Positions 1 to 8,623 of a stretch of 64,000 bases of DNA are shown here, piece after piece; positions within the stretch are counted from its first letter, which is position 1, and every line of letters starts with the position of its first letter. A program made the translations under genes and the position numbers. The stretch spans positions 1,426,001 to 1,490,000 of the forward strand of contig NZ_AP017898.1 of the NCBI RefSeq assembly GCF_003609835.1, read 5' to 3'. The notes beneath the pieces are model-generated. The model worked only from the letters and a program-made list of their open reading frames with translations, did not search any database and was not told the origin of the DNA. Source of the stretch: Sphingopyxis sp. FD7. Its GTDB lineage: Bacteria > Pseudomonadota > Alphaproteobacteria > Sphingomonadales > Sphingomonadaceae.

Positions 1-544
1 TGGTGATCGGGATGTGGCGCGACAACCATTTGACGACGGGATTACCCGCAACGTCCATCGGCTTTTCGCCTACGAAGAGCATCTTGACGCCCGTGAAGAT
101 CAGGAAGGCGGCAAAGACATAGAGCAGCCAGCCATATTCGCTGACCAGCGCTGCGCCGCCCGCGATCATGATGCCGCGCAGCACGATGACCGCGACGATA
201 CCCCAGAGCAGCGCGCGATACTGATATCGCGGCGGGATCGCAAAGGTCGTGAAAATAAGCGAAATGACGAAGATATTGTCGATCGACAACGCCTTCTCGA
301 TAAAGAAGCCCGTGTAGTATTGCAGGCCGGCCTCGCCGCCCTTCGCGCTCCACACCCACGCACCGAATGCGAGCGCGATGCCGATGTAGAACGCCGAGAG
401 CTTCAAACTCTCGCCGATCCCCATTTCCTTGTTTTCCCTGTTGAGAATACCAAGGTCGAACGCGGTTAGCGCGACGACGATCGCGATAAAGGCCAGCCAG
501 AACCAGGCCGGCGTGCCAAGCCAGTCGGCAAACAGAAACTCCAT
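1..544 (-). CDS. TerC/Alx-family integral membrane protein (3' end outside window)
   Basis: About 181 N-terminal residues are visible; the gene runs off the left edge. It begins MEFLFADWLGTPAWFW and shows five hydrophobic segments near residues 13-32, 44-63, 82-101, 108-127 and 137-155. The segment EKALSIDNIFVISLIF with its acidic SxDN motif inside a membrane helix is typical of the TerC family, whose members are linked to tellurite resistance and to manganese or calcium export. The start is the ATG that follows GGGAAAAGCC. It lies 72 bp after a DUF465 gene on the same strand, and a long structured leader precedes both. The transported ion cannot be told from sequence. Confidence 0.85.
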   Translation of the reverse strand, partial: MEFLFADWLGTPAWFWLAFIAIVVALTAFDLGILNRENKEMGIGESLKLSAFYIGIALAFGAWVWSAKGGEAGLQYYTGFFIEKALSIDNIFVISLIFTTFAIPPRYQYRALLWGIVAVIVLRGIMIAGGAALVSEYGWLLYVFAAFLIFTGVKMLFVGEKPMDVAGNPVVKWLSRHIPIT

Positions 545-616
545 GATGGCTTTTCCCTGAACAGGCCGCGCGCGCGGCTTTTGGCCCGCACGCGCAGCTT
601 TCGGTTATCGGACGAT

Positions 617-799
617 TTAGCGGACGAACGCAGGGCGGGACACGAGTGCGGTGAGCCGCCGTTTGACAGCAAACTTCAGCGCCTTGAGCCGCAAGAGCCG
701 GAACGGATCAGCGCCGTGGCGCCGCGCCTCGCGGCGCTCGGCTTCGTCAAGCCGACGGTGAAGCTGGGACAAACGGTAGAAATGGCAACGAAAACGCAT
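617..799 (-). CDS. DUF465 (YdcH-like) small protein
   Basis: A 60-residue, very basic protein preceded by a near-perfect ribosome binding site (TCAGGAGG, 9 bp before ATG). The sequence has the layout of DUF465/YdcH: an N-terminal helix with LSQLHRRLDEAERRE and a second helix with LLRLKALKFAVKRRL, which pack as a helical hairpin in known members. Function in the cell is unknown. It lies just upstream of the TerC-family gene on the same strand, so the two are probably co-transcribed from the structured leader at 835-1040. Confidence 0.7.
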   Translation of the reverse strand: MRFRCHFYRLSQLHRRLDEAERREARRHGADPFRLLRLKALKFAVKRRLTALVSRPAFVR

Positions 800-834
800 C
801 GAAAAGGGCCTCCTGATTGATAAATCAAGCAGGT

Positions 835-1040
835 GACGCCGACGCCGAGCCCCGAACAGGGGGGAGATAGGGCCGCAAGCATCGGTGTCACCCGATGCGG
901 TCCGACATCACGTAGCGGGACATTTCCCGCCGACGCCAGAGGGGCCCGGCCCGCACGCCTGTCATTTAGGGGGCGGCCGTGCGGCTTGCAAGTCCCCTGC
1001 CCCGCGCCCGCTGCAGACGAGTTGGAGGGCGCCCCATGAG
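835..1040 (-). promoter_or_regulatory. candidate structured 5' leader of the DUF465-terC transcript
   Basis: This G+C-rich stretch has no supported gene and reads, in the direction of terC, as a run of stable hairpins: GCGGGA/TCCCGC at 915-930, GCATCGG/CCGATGC with a 6-nt loop at 879-898, and CCCC/GGGG at 850-862, followed by the DUF465 ribosome binding site. TerC/Alx genes in many bacteria are preceded by the manganese-sensing yybP-ykoY riboswitch. The hallmark GGGGAGUAG loop of that class was not found here, so this is only a candidate leader. Confidence 0.3.
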
Positions 1041-1215
1041 CCAGTGCGGCCAACGGGATTTCGACTCAGAGCGGCGCTCGCCCACGAAGCCCGCGCCGGA
1101 GCCACGCCGTAGCACGAAGGCTCCGAACGCTGCGGAAGTTTTGCCGCGCGAAACCGGCAAGACGGTTAAGGAGTGGGGAGCGGGCATGGACTCTATTTCG
1201 GAAACCCCGAATAGG

Positions 1216-1325
1216 CCGCATCCCCGAGCGAAGACGAGGGGCCATGCCGAGCGAAGTCGAGGCGGCGGGGTTACGCGGTTCTCGCTTCGCTCGAACGAGC
1301 CCCTCGCCTTCGCTCGGGGATGCGG
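1216..1325. repeat. inverted repeat in the 800-1384 gap
   Basis: Two 26-bp arms, 1216-1241 and 1300-1325, are inverted copies differing at one position; each carries CCGCATCCCCGAGCGAAG or its complement. The loop also contains GAGCGAAGC-type segments. The rest of the gap between the DUF465 gene and the amidohydrolase (1041-1215 and 1326-1384) shows nothing recognisable. The element sits downstream of the amidohydrolase stop and could act as a terminator for it. Confidence 0.75.
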
Positions 1326-1384
1326 AGGTCATTAGAGCTGGCGTCCTGCCCAGAGCCGCAATCAGCCGAAACAAGCCGATCGGA

Positions 1385-2698
1385 CTAACCCTTACCCATC
1401 AGCTTCATCGTCATCGCCGTGAGCGCCTCGGTGGCGGTCGAGATCACCGCGGGCGCATCGGGCGCCCAGAAGGGCGAGTGGAGGCTGGGCAGCGTCCGGC
1501 CTTCCTTCTTGGCCGCGTCAAACTCGGCCTGCGGGACGCCGCCCACCCAGATGATCAAGCTCTTGATATCCTTGTCCGCGCGCGCGAAGCGGCCGAAATC
1601 CTCGCCGCCCATCACAGGAGGAACCTTGACGACGCGCGCTTCGCCGAAGCTGGTTTTCAGAAAGGCCGCCATCTCTTCGGTGAACTCGGGCGTATTGAAG
1701 GTCGCCGGCGTATATTCATCCTTCTGCACCGTCACCACGGGCATTCGGTCGTCGGGCATCCCCGCGGCGATCGCCTCACCTTTCGCAATGCGCGCGATGC
1801 CGCCCAGCAGATGATCGCGCACCGCATCGGTGTAGCTGCGCACGGTCAGTTGCAGCCGCGCCTCGTCTGAAATGATGTTGTGCTTCGCCCCTGCATGAAA
1901 GCTGCCGACCGTCACCACCGCGCTGTCGAGCGGGCTGATCTCGCGCGACACCAGCGTTTGCAGCGCGCCGACGATGCGGCTCGCCAGCACGATCGGATCC
2001 TTGGTCGTCTGCGGATAGGCGCCATGCCCGCCGACGCCCTTCACCAATATGTCGACGCTGTCGACATTGGCGAGCGCATAGCCCGGCGCATAGCCGATCA
2101 TACCCGCGGGAAACTGCGCTGCATCGTGGAACGCCAGCACATATTCGGGTTTCGGAAAGCGTGTATAAAGCCCGTCCTCGAGCATCATGCGCGCGCCCGC
2201 GCCGCGTTCCTCGGCGGGCTGGCCGATCATCACCAGCGTCCCCGACCATTTGTCCCTGTTCGCCGCCATCAACCGCGCCACGCCGACCCATGCGGTCATA
2301 TGCGTGTCGTGGCCGCAGGCGTGCATCACGCCCGTTTCGACGCCTTCGGCGGTCGTAACCCGCACCTTCGACGCGCCGGGCAGCCCCGTCTGTTCGGTGA
2401 CGGGCAGGCCGTCCATGTCGGCACGTACCATCACGACCGGGCCGGGACCGTTCTTCATCACCGCGACGACACCGGTGCCGCCCACCTTTTCGGTGACCTC
2501 GAACCCCAGCTTGCGCGCTTCGGCCGCCAAAATGCCCGCCGAGCGCACTTCCATGAAGCTGAGTTCGGGATTGGCGTGCAGATCGGCGTAAATCGCCATC
2601 AGCGACGACATCTGCGCCTGCACCTCGCCGCGCAGCGTCTGCGCCGATGCGGGCGCTGCCAATGCAAGCGCCGCCGCGCTCATCCAGAAAGTGCGCAT
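1385..2698 (-). CDS. secreted M20-family amidohydrolase
   Basis: A 437-residue zinc amidohydrolase of the M20 family (N-acyl amino acid, hippurate or IAA-conjugate hydrolase type). Residues 1-20 form a signal peptide ending ASAQ. The metal and catalytic motifs are present: ACGHDTHM around residues 127-134, PAEERG at 161-166, GGEDFGRF at 364-371 and a late SLHSPFW. Members cleave amide-linked acyl groups from amino acids or auxin-like conjugates; the substrate here is not evident, and export to the periplasm suggests scavenging. It starts at an ATG after GGGGGATGGGATA, 16 bp after the DUF4893 lipoprotein gene, so the two probably form an operon. Confidence 0.88.
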   Translation of the reverse strand: MRTFWMSAAALALAAPASAQTLRGEVQAQMSSLMAIYADLHANPELSFMEVRSAGILAAEARKLGFEVTEKVGGTGVVAVMKNGPGPVVMVRADMDGLPVTEQTGLPGASKVRVTTAEGVETGVMHACGHDTHMTAWVGVARLMAANRDKWSGTLVMIGQPAEERGAGARMMLEDGLYTRFPKPEYVLAFHDAAQFPAGMIGYAPGYALANVDSVDILVKGVGGHGAYPQTTKDPIVLASRIVGALQTLVSREISPLDSAVVTVGSFHAGAKHNIISDEARLQLTVRSYTDAVRDHLLGGIARIAKGEAIAAGMPDDRMPVVTVQKDEYTPATFNTPEFTEEMAAFLKTSFGEARVVKVPPVMGGEDFGRFARADKDIKSLIIWVGGVPQAEFDAAKKEGRTLPSLHSPFWAPDAPAVISTATEALTAMTMKLMGKG

Positions 2699-2714
2699 TA
2701 TCCCATCCCCCTTG

Positions 2715-3359
2715 TCAGTTCGCCGGAACCAGCTCGATCACGTCGAGCAGCGATTCATAGGCCGGAGCGGGCAGCACCAGCCGCCAGCGATTGTCGCCGA
2801 TCCGCTCGATCAGCCCCGCCATGTCGCGCATCCGGTCGCTGCCGTAATTGACCGCCATTTTTTCATCGCCGAGTTCGAGCGTGCCGAGGAAAATCTGGCG
2901 CTTCAGATTGTCGGGAAAGACCAGCCCGACGGGACGCTGCGACCCGGTGAGTTTGGTGAGGCTGGACAACCCCTGCTCGGCCGCGACGCGGCAGCGGAAC
3001 CAGCCATAGGCGATATAGCCGAGCCCGCCGCGCCCCTTCGCGCCGATCTTGATCGTCCGGCAGCGATAGTCCCCCGCGGGCAGATACGCGTTGGGCAATG
3101 CGGCCGTCGGCTGGAGCAATGCGCCCTCGCGGTCGATTTCGGCGCCATGTCCTTTCGCGCGCGCGTCGGCGAGCGCCGCCTGCCAGCTCCTGTACCAGTC
3201 GCGAATGCGCTGCTTGTCGGCGTCGGTCGCCGTCGCGCGCCAGGTGCCGCTCGCCTCCGACGCGTCGGCTGCCGTCGGTGGCATCGTCGGCACGACCGTC
3301 TGGCATGCGCCAAGGGTGGCGCCCAGCGCCACCGCCAGAATCCGATTGGTGCGACCCAT
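2715..3359 (-). CDS. DUF4893 domain lipoprotein
   Basis: A 214-residue protein with an N-terminal lipobox (LGATLGAC, Cys at residue 19), so it is likely lipid-anchored in the periplasm. The central part, with YRCRTIKIG and WFRCRV, matches DUF4893, a family of unknown function common in sphingomonads. The two cysteines in these motifs could form a disulfide. RBS CGGAGAATC precedes the ATG. It is the first gene of a likely two-gene unit with the M20 amidohydrolase, although the link between the two activities is unknown. Confidence 0.75.
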   Translation of the reverse strand: MGRTNRILAVALGATLGACQTVVPTMPPTAADASEASGTWRATATDADKQRIRDWYRSWQAALADARAKGHGAEIDREGALLQPTAALPNAYLPAGDYRCRTIKIGAKGRGGLGYIAYGWFRCRVAAEQGLSSLTKLTGSQRPVGLVFPDNLKRQIFLGTLELGDEKMAVNYGSDRMRDMAGLIERIGDNRWRLVLPAPAYESLLDVIELVPAN

Positions 3360-3429
3360 GATTCTCCGTTTCTCCCCGACCCCTTTGGTTAACCTTAGGA
3401 GAGAGAAAGAGAATGCTCAAGCAACTCCA

Positions 3430-3450
3430 CCCTCTCCCATCGGGAGAGGG
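3430..3450. terminator. hairpin downstream of 3-hydroxybutyrate dehydrogenase gene
   Basis: Nine-base-pair perfect stem CCCTCTCCC/GGGAGAGGG with a 3-nt loop, a few bases past the stop of the minus-strand dehydrogenase gene. On that strand it is followed by a pyrimidine-rich stretch (CTCTTTCTCTCTCC). The same stem recurs at 49658-49676, so it may also belong to a dispersed repeat family. Confidence 0.5.
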
Positions 3451-3456
3451 TTGCCG

Positions 3457-4242
3457 TTACGCCGCGGTCCAGCCGCCGTCGACACTGAGGTTCGCGCCGG
3501 TGATGTTCGCCGCCTCGTCGCGCGTCAGGAAAGCGGCGAGCGCCGCGACCTGCTCGACGGTGACGAACTGCTTGGTCGGCTGCCCCGCGAGCAGCACGTC
3601 GTTGATCACCTGCTCGCGCGTCATGCCGCGTGCCTTCATCGTGTCGGGGATCTGGTTTTCGACGAGCGGCGTCCAGACATAGCCGGGACTGATGCAATTG
3701 ACCGTGATCCCGGCGTCGGCCACTTCGAGCGCCACCGTCTTGGTCAGCCCGGCTAGCCCGTGCTTCGCGGTGACATAGGCCGATTTGAACGGCGATGCGA
3801 CGAGCGAATGCGCCGATGCGGTGCCGATGATCCGCCCCCATTTCTTCTTGCGCATCCCGGGGACGGCGTGGCGGATCGTGTGGAACGCCGCGGTCAGGTT
3901 GAGCGCGATGATCATGTCCCACTTCTCGACCGGGAAATCCTCGACGGGCGAGACGAACTGCATCCCCGCATTGTTGACGAGAATATCCACGCCGCCGAAA
4001 TCCGCCTCGGCCCGCGCGAACATCGCCGCAATCTCGTCGGGCCTGGTGAGGTCGGCGCCGTCATAGGCGGCCTTGCCGCCGCTGATCGCCTCAATGTCTT
4101 TGCGCTCGGCCTCGATCGCGTCGGCGTCGCCGAAGCCGTTGAGGATGATGTTCGCGCCGTCGGCGGCAAAGGCCTTGGCGATGCCGAGCCCGATGCCCGA
4201 AGTCGATCCGGTGACGAGCGCAGTCTTGCCTTTAAGGTGCAT
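3457..4242 (-). CDS. bdhA: 3-hydroxybutyrate dehydrogenase (SDR)
   Basis: A 261-residue short-chain dehydrogenase with the cofactor motif TGSTSGIGLG (residues 11-20), NNAG (90-93), catalytic Ser143, Tyr156 and Lys160 (YVTAK), and the C-terminal SVDGGWTAA. The sequence follows D-beta-hydroxybutyrate dehydrogenase closely, including HSLVASPFKSAY and the lid region with QIPDTMKARGM. The enzyme interconverts 3-hydroxybutyrate and acetoacetate with NAD in the cytoplasm, for use of PHB monomers or ketone bodies. RBS AAGGACAAGGAC precedes the ATG. It follows the patatin-like gene by 26 bp on the same strand, suggesting an operon that may release and oxidise storage-polymer or ester products. Confidence 0.9.
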   Translation of the reverse strand: MHLKGKTALVTGSTSGIGLGIAKAFAADGANIILNGFGDADAIEAERKDIEAISGGKAAYDGADLTRPDEIAAMFARAEADFGGVDILVNNAGMQFVSPVEDFPVEKWDMIIALNLTAAFHTIRHAVPGMRKKKWGRIIGTASAHSLVASPFKSAYVTAKHGLAGLTKTVALEVADAGITVNCISPGYVWTPLVENQIPDTMKARGMTREQVINDVLLAGQPTKQFVTVEQVAALAAFLTRDEAANITGANLSVDGGWTAA

Positions 4243-4268
4243 GTCCTTGTCCTTTCGGTGGGGGAGAA

Positions 4269-5426
4269 TCAGCGAATATCCTTGTCGGCCTTGGGCTTCA
4301 GCCCGTCGGCCTGCACCGCGAAGCTGTCCGACCGTCCCTCGGCGATGCTTTCGGCGAGCAGATGGCCGTCCTTCATCGCCGCTTCGACCGCATCGCGGCC
4401 GAGCGCCCAGTTGACCTCCATCGTCGAGCGCGAAAACTCGAAATCGCGCGCGCCGGTCTGCCAGGCGGGCGGTTCGTGGATGAGCTGCACAACGTTGAGC
4501 GCCTTGCAGTCGACCATCCGCCGCACCGCCTTCACCTCGGGCAGCTCGGCGAGGTCTTCGGGCAGTTTCGCGAGCATCCGGTCGATCAGCCGATGCTCCT
4601 TGCGGCGCCGTACCAGCCCGTCCGAAATCCGCCGCGTGCGGCTGGAATAGCGGATGTCCTTCTCGCGCGACCAGGCCTCTTCCAGATCGTGCGGGCGCGT
4701 CCCGCGCGCGGGGAACAGGTCGACCTGGAACACCAGCATATCCTCATGCGCCGCCGCGACGACATGTTCGAGCGGGGTGTTCGACACCAGCCCGCCGTCC
4801 CAATACCAATGGCCGTCGATCTCGACCGGCGGCAGGCCCGGCGGCAAGGCACCCGATGCCAAAATATGCCGCGCATCAATTGTATCAGTGGTCGTGTCGA
4901 AATAACGGAAATTGCCCGTCTCCACCGCGACCGCGCCGACCGACAGGCGAACCTTGCCATTGTTCACCCGGTCCCAGTCGACCAGCCGGTTCAGCGTCTG
5001 GGCCAGCGGCGCGGTGTCGTAAAAGCTGATCGCCTCGGGCGTCTGCCGTTCGGCAAAGGCGGGCGGCGGAAAGCGCGGAGTGAAAAAGCCCGGCACGCCG
5101 AACGCCATCACCTGCCCGGCCGCGGCCATATGCGACCATTCGCGCGCCCAGTCAGTGTCGGGGATCGGCAGCGACGGCAGCGCCGACGACACACCTTCCC
5201 AGAACTCACGCATCTTGCCGACCGCCTGATCGCGCTCGTTGCCCGCGATGATCGCGGCATTGACCGCGCCGATCGAAATGCCCGCGACCCAGTCGAGCTC
5301 GATCCCCAGGTCGATCAGCGCCTCATACACCCCCGCCTGAAACGCGCCGAGCGCGCCGCCGCCCTGCAGGACAAGCACGACCAGATCGGGAAGCGGAAGC
5401 GCGGCGCGGGTGGCTCGGCGGGGCAT
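4269..5426 (-). CDS. patatin-like phospholipase / esterase
   Basis: A 385-residue patatin-family serine hydrolase. The oxyanion-hole motif QGGGALGAF lies at residues 21-29 and the nucleophile elbow GISIG at 49-53 (Ser51); the Asp of the dyad is in WDGGLVSN in the middle of the protein. The C-terminal part with RRTRRISDGLVRRRKEHRL resembles the DUF3734 extension of bacterial patatins. No signal peptide is visible. Start chosen at the ATG preceded by AAGGATCGCGACTCC; an upstream in-frame start at 5564 would add 46 residues without family similarity. Its neighbour, 3-hydroxybutyrate dehydrogenase, suggests a link with lipid or PHB turnover. Confidence 0.85.
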   Translation of the reverse strand: MPRRATRAALPLPDLVVLVLQGGGALGAFQAGVYEALIDLGIELDWVAGISIGAVNAAIIAGNERDQAVGKMREFWEGVSSALPSLPIPDTDWAREWSHMAAAGQVMAFGVPGFFTPRFPPPAFAERQTPEAISFYDTAPLAQTLNRLVDWDRVNNGKVRLSVGAVAVETGNFRYFDTTTDTIDARHILASGALPPGLPPVEIDGHWYWDGGLVSNTPLEHVVAAAHEDMLVFQVDLFPARGTRPHDLEEAWSREKDIRYSSRTRRISDGLVRRRKEHRLIDRMLAKLPEDLAELPEVKAVRRMVDCKALNVVQLIHEPPAWQTGARDFEFSRSTMEVNWALGRDAVEAAMKDGHLLAESIAEGRSDSFAVQADGLKPKADKDIR

Positions 5427-5540
5427 GGAGTCGCGATCCTTGAGTTGCGGATGCGCGATTTGTGCACCGCAACACGCCCTATTGCAATGGCTTGCCCGCT
5501 GCGAAGTCCCTTGGCGCTTATCCCGCTCGCATCCGTAGGC

Positions 5541-5644
5541 GTCATTGCGAGCGCAGCGAAGCAATCTCCAGCTTGCGTAGCACCCGAACGATGGCTGGAG
5601 ATTGCTTCGTCCCCCGGATCAAGTCCGGGGTCCTCGCAATGACG
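5541..5644. repeat. dispersed palindromic repeat (GCGAAGCAATCTCCAGC family)
   Basis: Outer arms GTCATTGCGAGCG / CTCGCAATGACG enclose inner arms GAAGCAATCTCCAGC / GGCTGGAGATTGCTTCG. A second copy of the family lies at 31567-31655. It sits in the 324-bp divergent gap (5427-5750) between the patatin and metallopeptidase genes; the rest of the gap holds no recognisable feature except the promoter region expected there. Confidence 0.85.
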
Positions 5645-5750
5645 AGTGGGGTCTCCTTATGGTAAGGGGATAATCGCCAAGCCCCTTCCAATTGCCCGAT
5701 GCTGCTGTAACACTCGGGCCGAAACGATCCTTCACCGGTGGAGAAGCCCG

Positions 5751-6659
5751 ATGCGCCTCGACGATTATGATCCCGGAGACGATATTCGCGATCTGGGCCG
5801 GGGCGGCGGCGGGTTCGGCGGGGGCGGCGGCGGTCTTGGCGGGCTGCTGATCGGTTTCCTGCCGATGCTGCTCGGCCGCAAGATGGGATGCGGGACGATC
5901 CTGCTGCTCGGCGCGGTCGCCTTTTTCCTGCTCGGCCCCGGCGCCAACATGCTGAGCATGGGCGGCGGCACCGCCGATCCCATGGCCGACAGCCGCGGCG
6001 CCCCGCAGGGCGTCGCCTGCGATACCGAGGCCGAGCGCTTTGCCTGCAACGTCTTCGGATCGACGCATCAGGTGTGGGCCAGCCTGATCGACGGATATCG
6101 GCAGCCGACGCTCTACTTCTATTCCAATCGCGTGGACCGGACCGGCTGCGGGTCCGCAAGCTCGGCCATGGGCCCCTTTTATTGCCCCGCCGATCAGGGC
6201 GTCTATCTCGACACCGACTTCTTCCGTGAGCTCGACAGCAAGTTCGGCGCCGCGGGCGACGCCGCGCAGGCCTATGTCGTCGCACACGAAGTCGGCCATC
6301 ATATCCAGACGATCAGCGGCATCGCAAATCAGGTGCGCCAGGCGCAGGCGCGCAGCTCGCAGGCCGAGGGCAACCAGCTTCAGGTCCGCATGGAACTTCA
6401 GGCCGATTGCTACGCCGGCGTCTGGGCGGCGCGGGCGCGCAACAGCGCGGGCCAGCCGGTGATGGAGCCGGGCGACATGGAGGAAGCGATGCGCGCTGCC
6501 AATGCGATCGGCGACGACACGCTGATGCGCTCGGCGGGACAGCGTCCGGTGCCCGAAAGCTTTACCCACGGGACGAGCGAGCAACGCATGACCTGGCTGC
6601 GCCGCGGCCTGCAAACGGGGGATCCGCGCCAGTGCAACGCTTTCGACAGCGCCATCTGA
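5751..6659 (+). CDS. neutral zinc metallopeptidase (YpfJ family)
   Basis: A 302-residue protein of the YpfJ / putative neutral zinc metallopeptidase family. It opens with MRLDDYDP, then a glycine-rich stretch (residues 18-31), one membrane segment (about 48-66) and an extracytoplasmic domain with the zinc-binding helix HEVGHH at 179-184. A second acidic helix with ELQADCYAGVW follows and probably supplies the third ligand. The last residues QCNAFDSAI end in the start region of the next gene. RBS GGTGGAG precedes the ATG. Substrates of this family are unknown; a role in envelope protein turnover is inference. Confidence 0.85.
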   Translation: MRLDDYDPGDDIRDLGRGGGGFGGGGGGLGGLLIGFLPMLLGRKMGCGTILLLGAVAFFLLGPGANMLSMGGGTADPMADSRGAPQGVACDTEAERFACNVFGSTHQVWASLIDGYRQPTLYFYSNRVDRTGCGSASSAMGPFYCPADQGVYLDTDFFRELDSKFGAAGDAAQAYVVAHEVGHHIQTISGIANQVRQAQARSSQAEGNQLQVRMELQADCYAGVWAARARNSAGQPVMEPGDMEEAMRAANAIGDDTLMRSAGQRPVPESFTHGTSEQRMTWLRRGLQTGDPRQCNAFDSAI

Positions 6660-7918
6660 GCGCTGCGCTCGCGACAAGTCTTTTGGCGGCATCGCCGACG
6701 TCGGCCGAAAATCTCTATATCGAGGCCGGACGGCTGATCGATGGCGTCTCCAGCGAGGTCCGTACCGGCCAGTGCATCACCGTCGAGGCCGAACGCATCA
6801 AGGCGGTGGCTCCATGCGGGCCGACGCCCGATGGCGCGAAGCGGCTCGACTGGTCCGCCTTCACCGTCCTGCCCGGCCTGATCGACCTCCACACGCACCT
6901 AGCCGACCTCGGCCAGAGCGCCGACCTCGCCGCGCCGATCAAGGCGTCGCCCGCCGAAACCGCGCTCGTCGGCGCGCGCAACGCACGCGTGACGCTGGAA
7001 GCCGGATTTACCAGCGTGCGCGATGTCGGCACCTATCGCGGACTCACCGACGTCGCCTTGCGCAACGCGATCGACCGCGGCGACGTGCCGGGGCCGCGCA
7101 TGTGGGTCGCGGGCGCCTATATCACCATCCCAAAGGGCGGCGGCGAGCTCAACGGCGTCATCCCCAATGAGCAGCTACCGCCCGACATGCGGCTGGGCGT
7201 CGCCGTGACGTCCAAGGAAGCGGCGGAAAAAGCGGCCTTCCTTCTCGATCAAGGCGCCGATTTCATCAAGACGATCGCCACCGGCGCGGTGCTCGCGATC
7301 GGCACCGAACCCGGCGCGCCCGAACTGACGGTCGATCAACTCCGCGCGGTGGTGCAGGTCGCCCATGCCCGCGGCAAAAAGGTCACCGCGCACGCCCACG
7401 GCGCCGAGGGCATCAAGAACGCCATCCGCGCCGGGGTCGACAGCATCGAACATGCGAGCCTTGCCGACGAGGATGCGCTTCAGCTTGCGAAACAGCACGG
7501 CACCTGGCTCGCGATGGATATCTACAACGGCGACTATATCGACGAGATCGGGACGAAGGAGGGCTGGCCCGCCGAATATCTGCGCAAGAACCGCGAGACG
7601 ACCGACGCCCAGCGCGCCGCCTTTCGCCGCGCGGTCGAGCTGGGGGTCAACATCGGCTATGCCACCGACGCCGGCGTCTATCCGCACGGACTGAATGCGC
7701 GGCAATTCCGCAATATGGTTCAATATGGGATGACGCCGATGCAGGCGATTCAGTCGGCGACGGGCCACGCCGCCGAAGAAATGGGCCGCAGCGACATCGG
7801 CGCGATCGTCCCCGGCCGCTATGCCGATTTCGTCGCGGTAAAGGCCGACCCACTCGCCGACATCACGGCGCTCGAGGCGATCGATCATGTTATGAAGGGC
7901 GGTGTGCTGGTACGCTAG
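6632..7918 (+). CDS. exported amidohydrolase-family metal-dependent hydrolase
   Basis: A 428-residue amidohydrolase-superfamily enzyme. GTG at 6632 is chosen because it overlaps the upstream metallopeptidase gene by 28 bp and gives a clean signal peptide (RQRHLSAALATSLLAASPTSA). Metal-site motifs are in order: LHTHL (residues 86-90), the lysine of FIKTIATG, TAHAHG, SIEHASL and YATDAGV. This arrangement matches the imidazolonepropionase-related, prolidase-like branch often found in the periplasm of sphingomonads; those characterised act on Xaa-Pro or acylated dipeptides, but substrate cannot be assigned. The overlap suggests translational coupling to the metallopeptidase. Confidence 0.82.
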   Translation: MQRFRQRHLSAALATSLLAASPTSAENLYIEAGRLIDGVSSEVRTGQCITVEAERIKAVAPCGPTPDGAKRLDWSAFTVLPGLIDLHTHLADLGQSADLAAPIKASPAETALVGARNARVTLEAGFTSVRDVGTYRGLTDVALRNAIDRGDVPGPRMWVAGAYITIPKGGGELNGVIPNEQLPPDMRLGVAVTSKEAAEKAAFLLDQGADFIKTIATGAVLAIGTEPGAPELTVDQLRAVVQVAHARGKKVTAHAHGAEGIKNAIRAGVDSIEHASLADEDALQLAKQHGTWLAMDIYNGDYIDEIGTKEGWPAEYLRKNRETTDAQRAAFRRAVELGVNIGYATDAGVYPHGLNARQFRNMVQYGMTPMQAIQSATGHAAEEMGRSDIGAIVPGRYADFVAVKADPLADITALEAIDHVMKGGVLVR

Positions 7919-7955
7919 GATCAGCGTGCAGCGTCGCGTGGCCCTCGTTCCTTGC

Positions 7956-8447
7956 CTAATATTCGACGATGATGCGGACCCGGTCGATGCCAAGCCCCGC
8001 GGCACGGGCGATCTGTTCGCGGCTGCGGTCGATCACCTCCTGAAGCGGCTCGGGCGCAGCATCGTCGGGGGATTCATCCAGTGCCGGTTCGACGCCCGAC
8101 TCTTGAACCTCAGGAGGCGGGGCGACGGCGCTTTTCAACTCCACCGCGCTCAGCGTCGCCGGGGATACCGGGCCTTCGAACTGGCAGCCGAAAAGCCGCC
8201 CGCTGGCCCAGATGACGACCGCCGTGATGCCGCCCGCATGGGGTAACTCGATTTCGATCCGGTCACAGGGTTCCAGCTGGATGTCGCTTTCAAACAGCAG
8301 TCCCGTTCCCGATATATTGTGGATCTGGACCGCGATACCCGTCCCGTCATGCTTCACGCCACGGGCAAGCAGGCTCAGTTTGCGGCGCACGTCCTGGCGT
8401 TTGTCGCCATTCGGCGCCAAGGGGAGGAAATGTCCGTAAATGGGCAT
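7956..8447 (-). CDS. PilZ domain protein
   Basis: A 163-residue protein with an N-terminal PilZ-like domain: KRQDVRRKLSLLARGV carries the RxxxR-type c-di-GMP motif region, followed by QIHNISGTGLLFES, matching the family's (D/N)xSxxG motif. The C-terminal 50 residues are acidic and end in a short helix (SREQIARAAGLGI). PilZ domains sense c-di-GMP; the basic residues are present but spacing is not fully canonical, so binding is uncertain. Start taken at MPIYGHF; an upstream in-frame ATG at 8546 is possible. No partner is evident nearby. Confidence 0.7.
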   Translation of the reverse strand: MPIYGHFLPLAPNGDKRQDVRRKLSLLARGVKHDGTGIAVQIHNISGTGLLFESDIQLEPCDRIEIELPHAGGITAVVIWASGRLFGCQFEGPVSPATLSAVELKSAVAPPPEVQESGVEPALDESPDDAAPEPLQEVIDRSREQIARAAGLGIDRVRIIVEY

Positions 8448-8623
8448 ATGCTTTTGTTGGAGTTGACTGGTTAAAGGAAGGTTAGCGAGCCCGTCGAAAG
8501 GCGGCGTTCGGTGCAGAATATCCGGGTGGCCGCCGCGGCGGGCCATGCGGACGCGCTGGGCGAAGGCCGCCGGTCCGCGACGAACGCGCTTGATCGCGCT
8601 CGCGTCGTCGCTAAACCGCTTTC

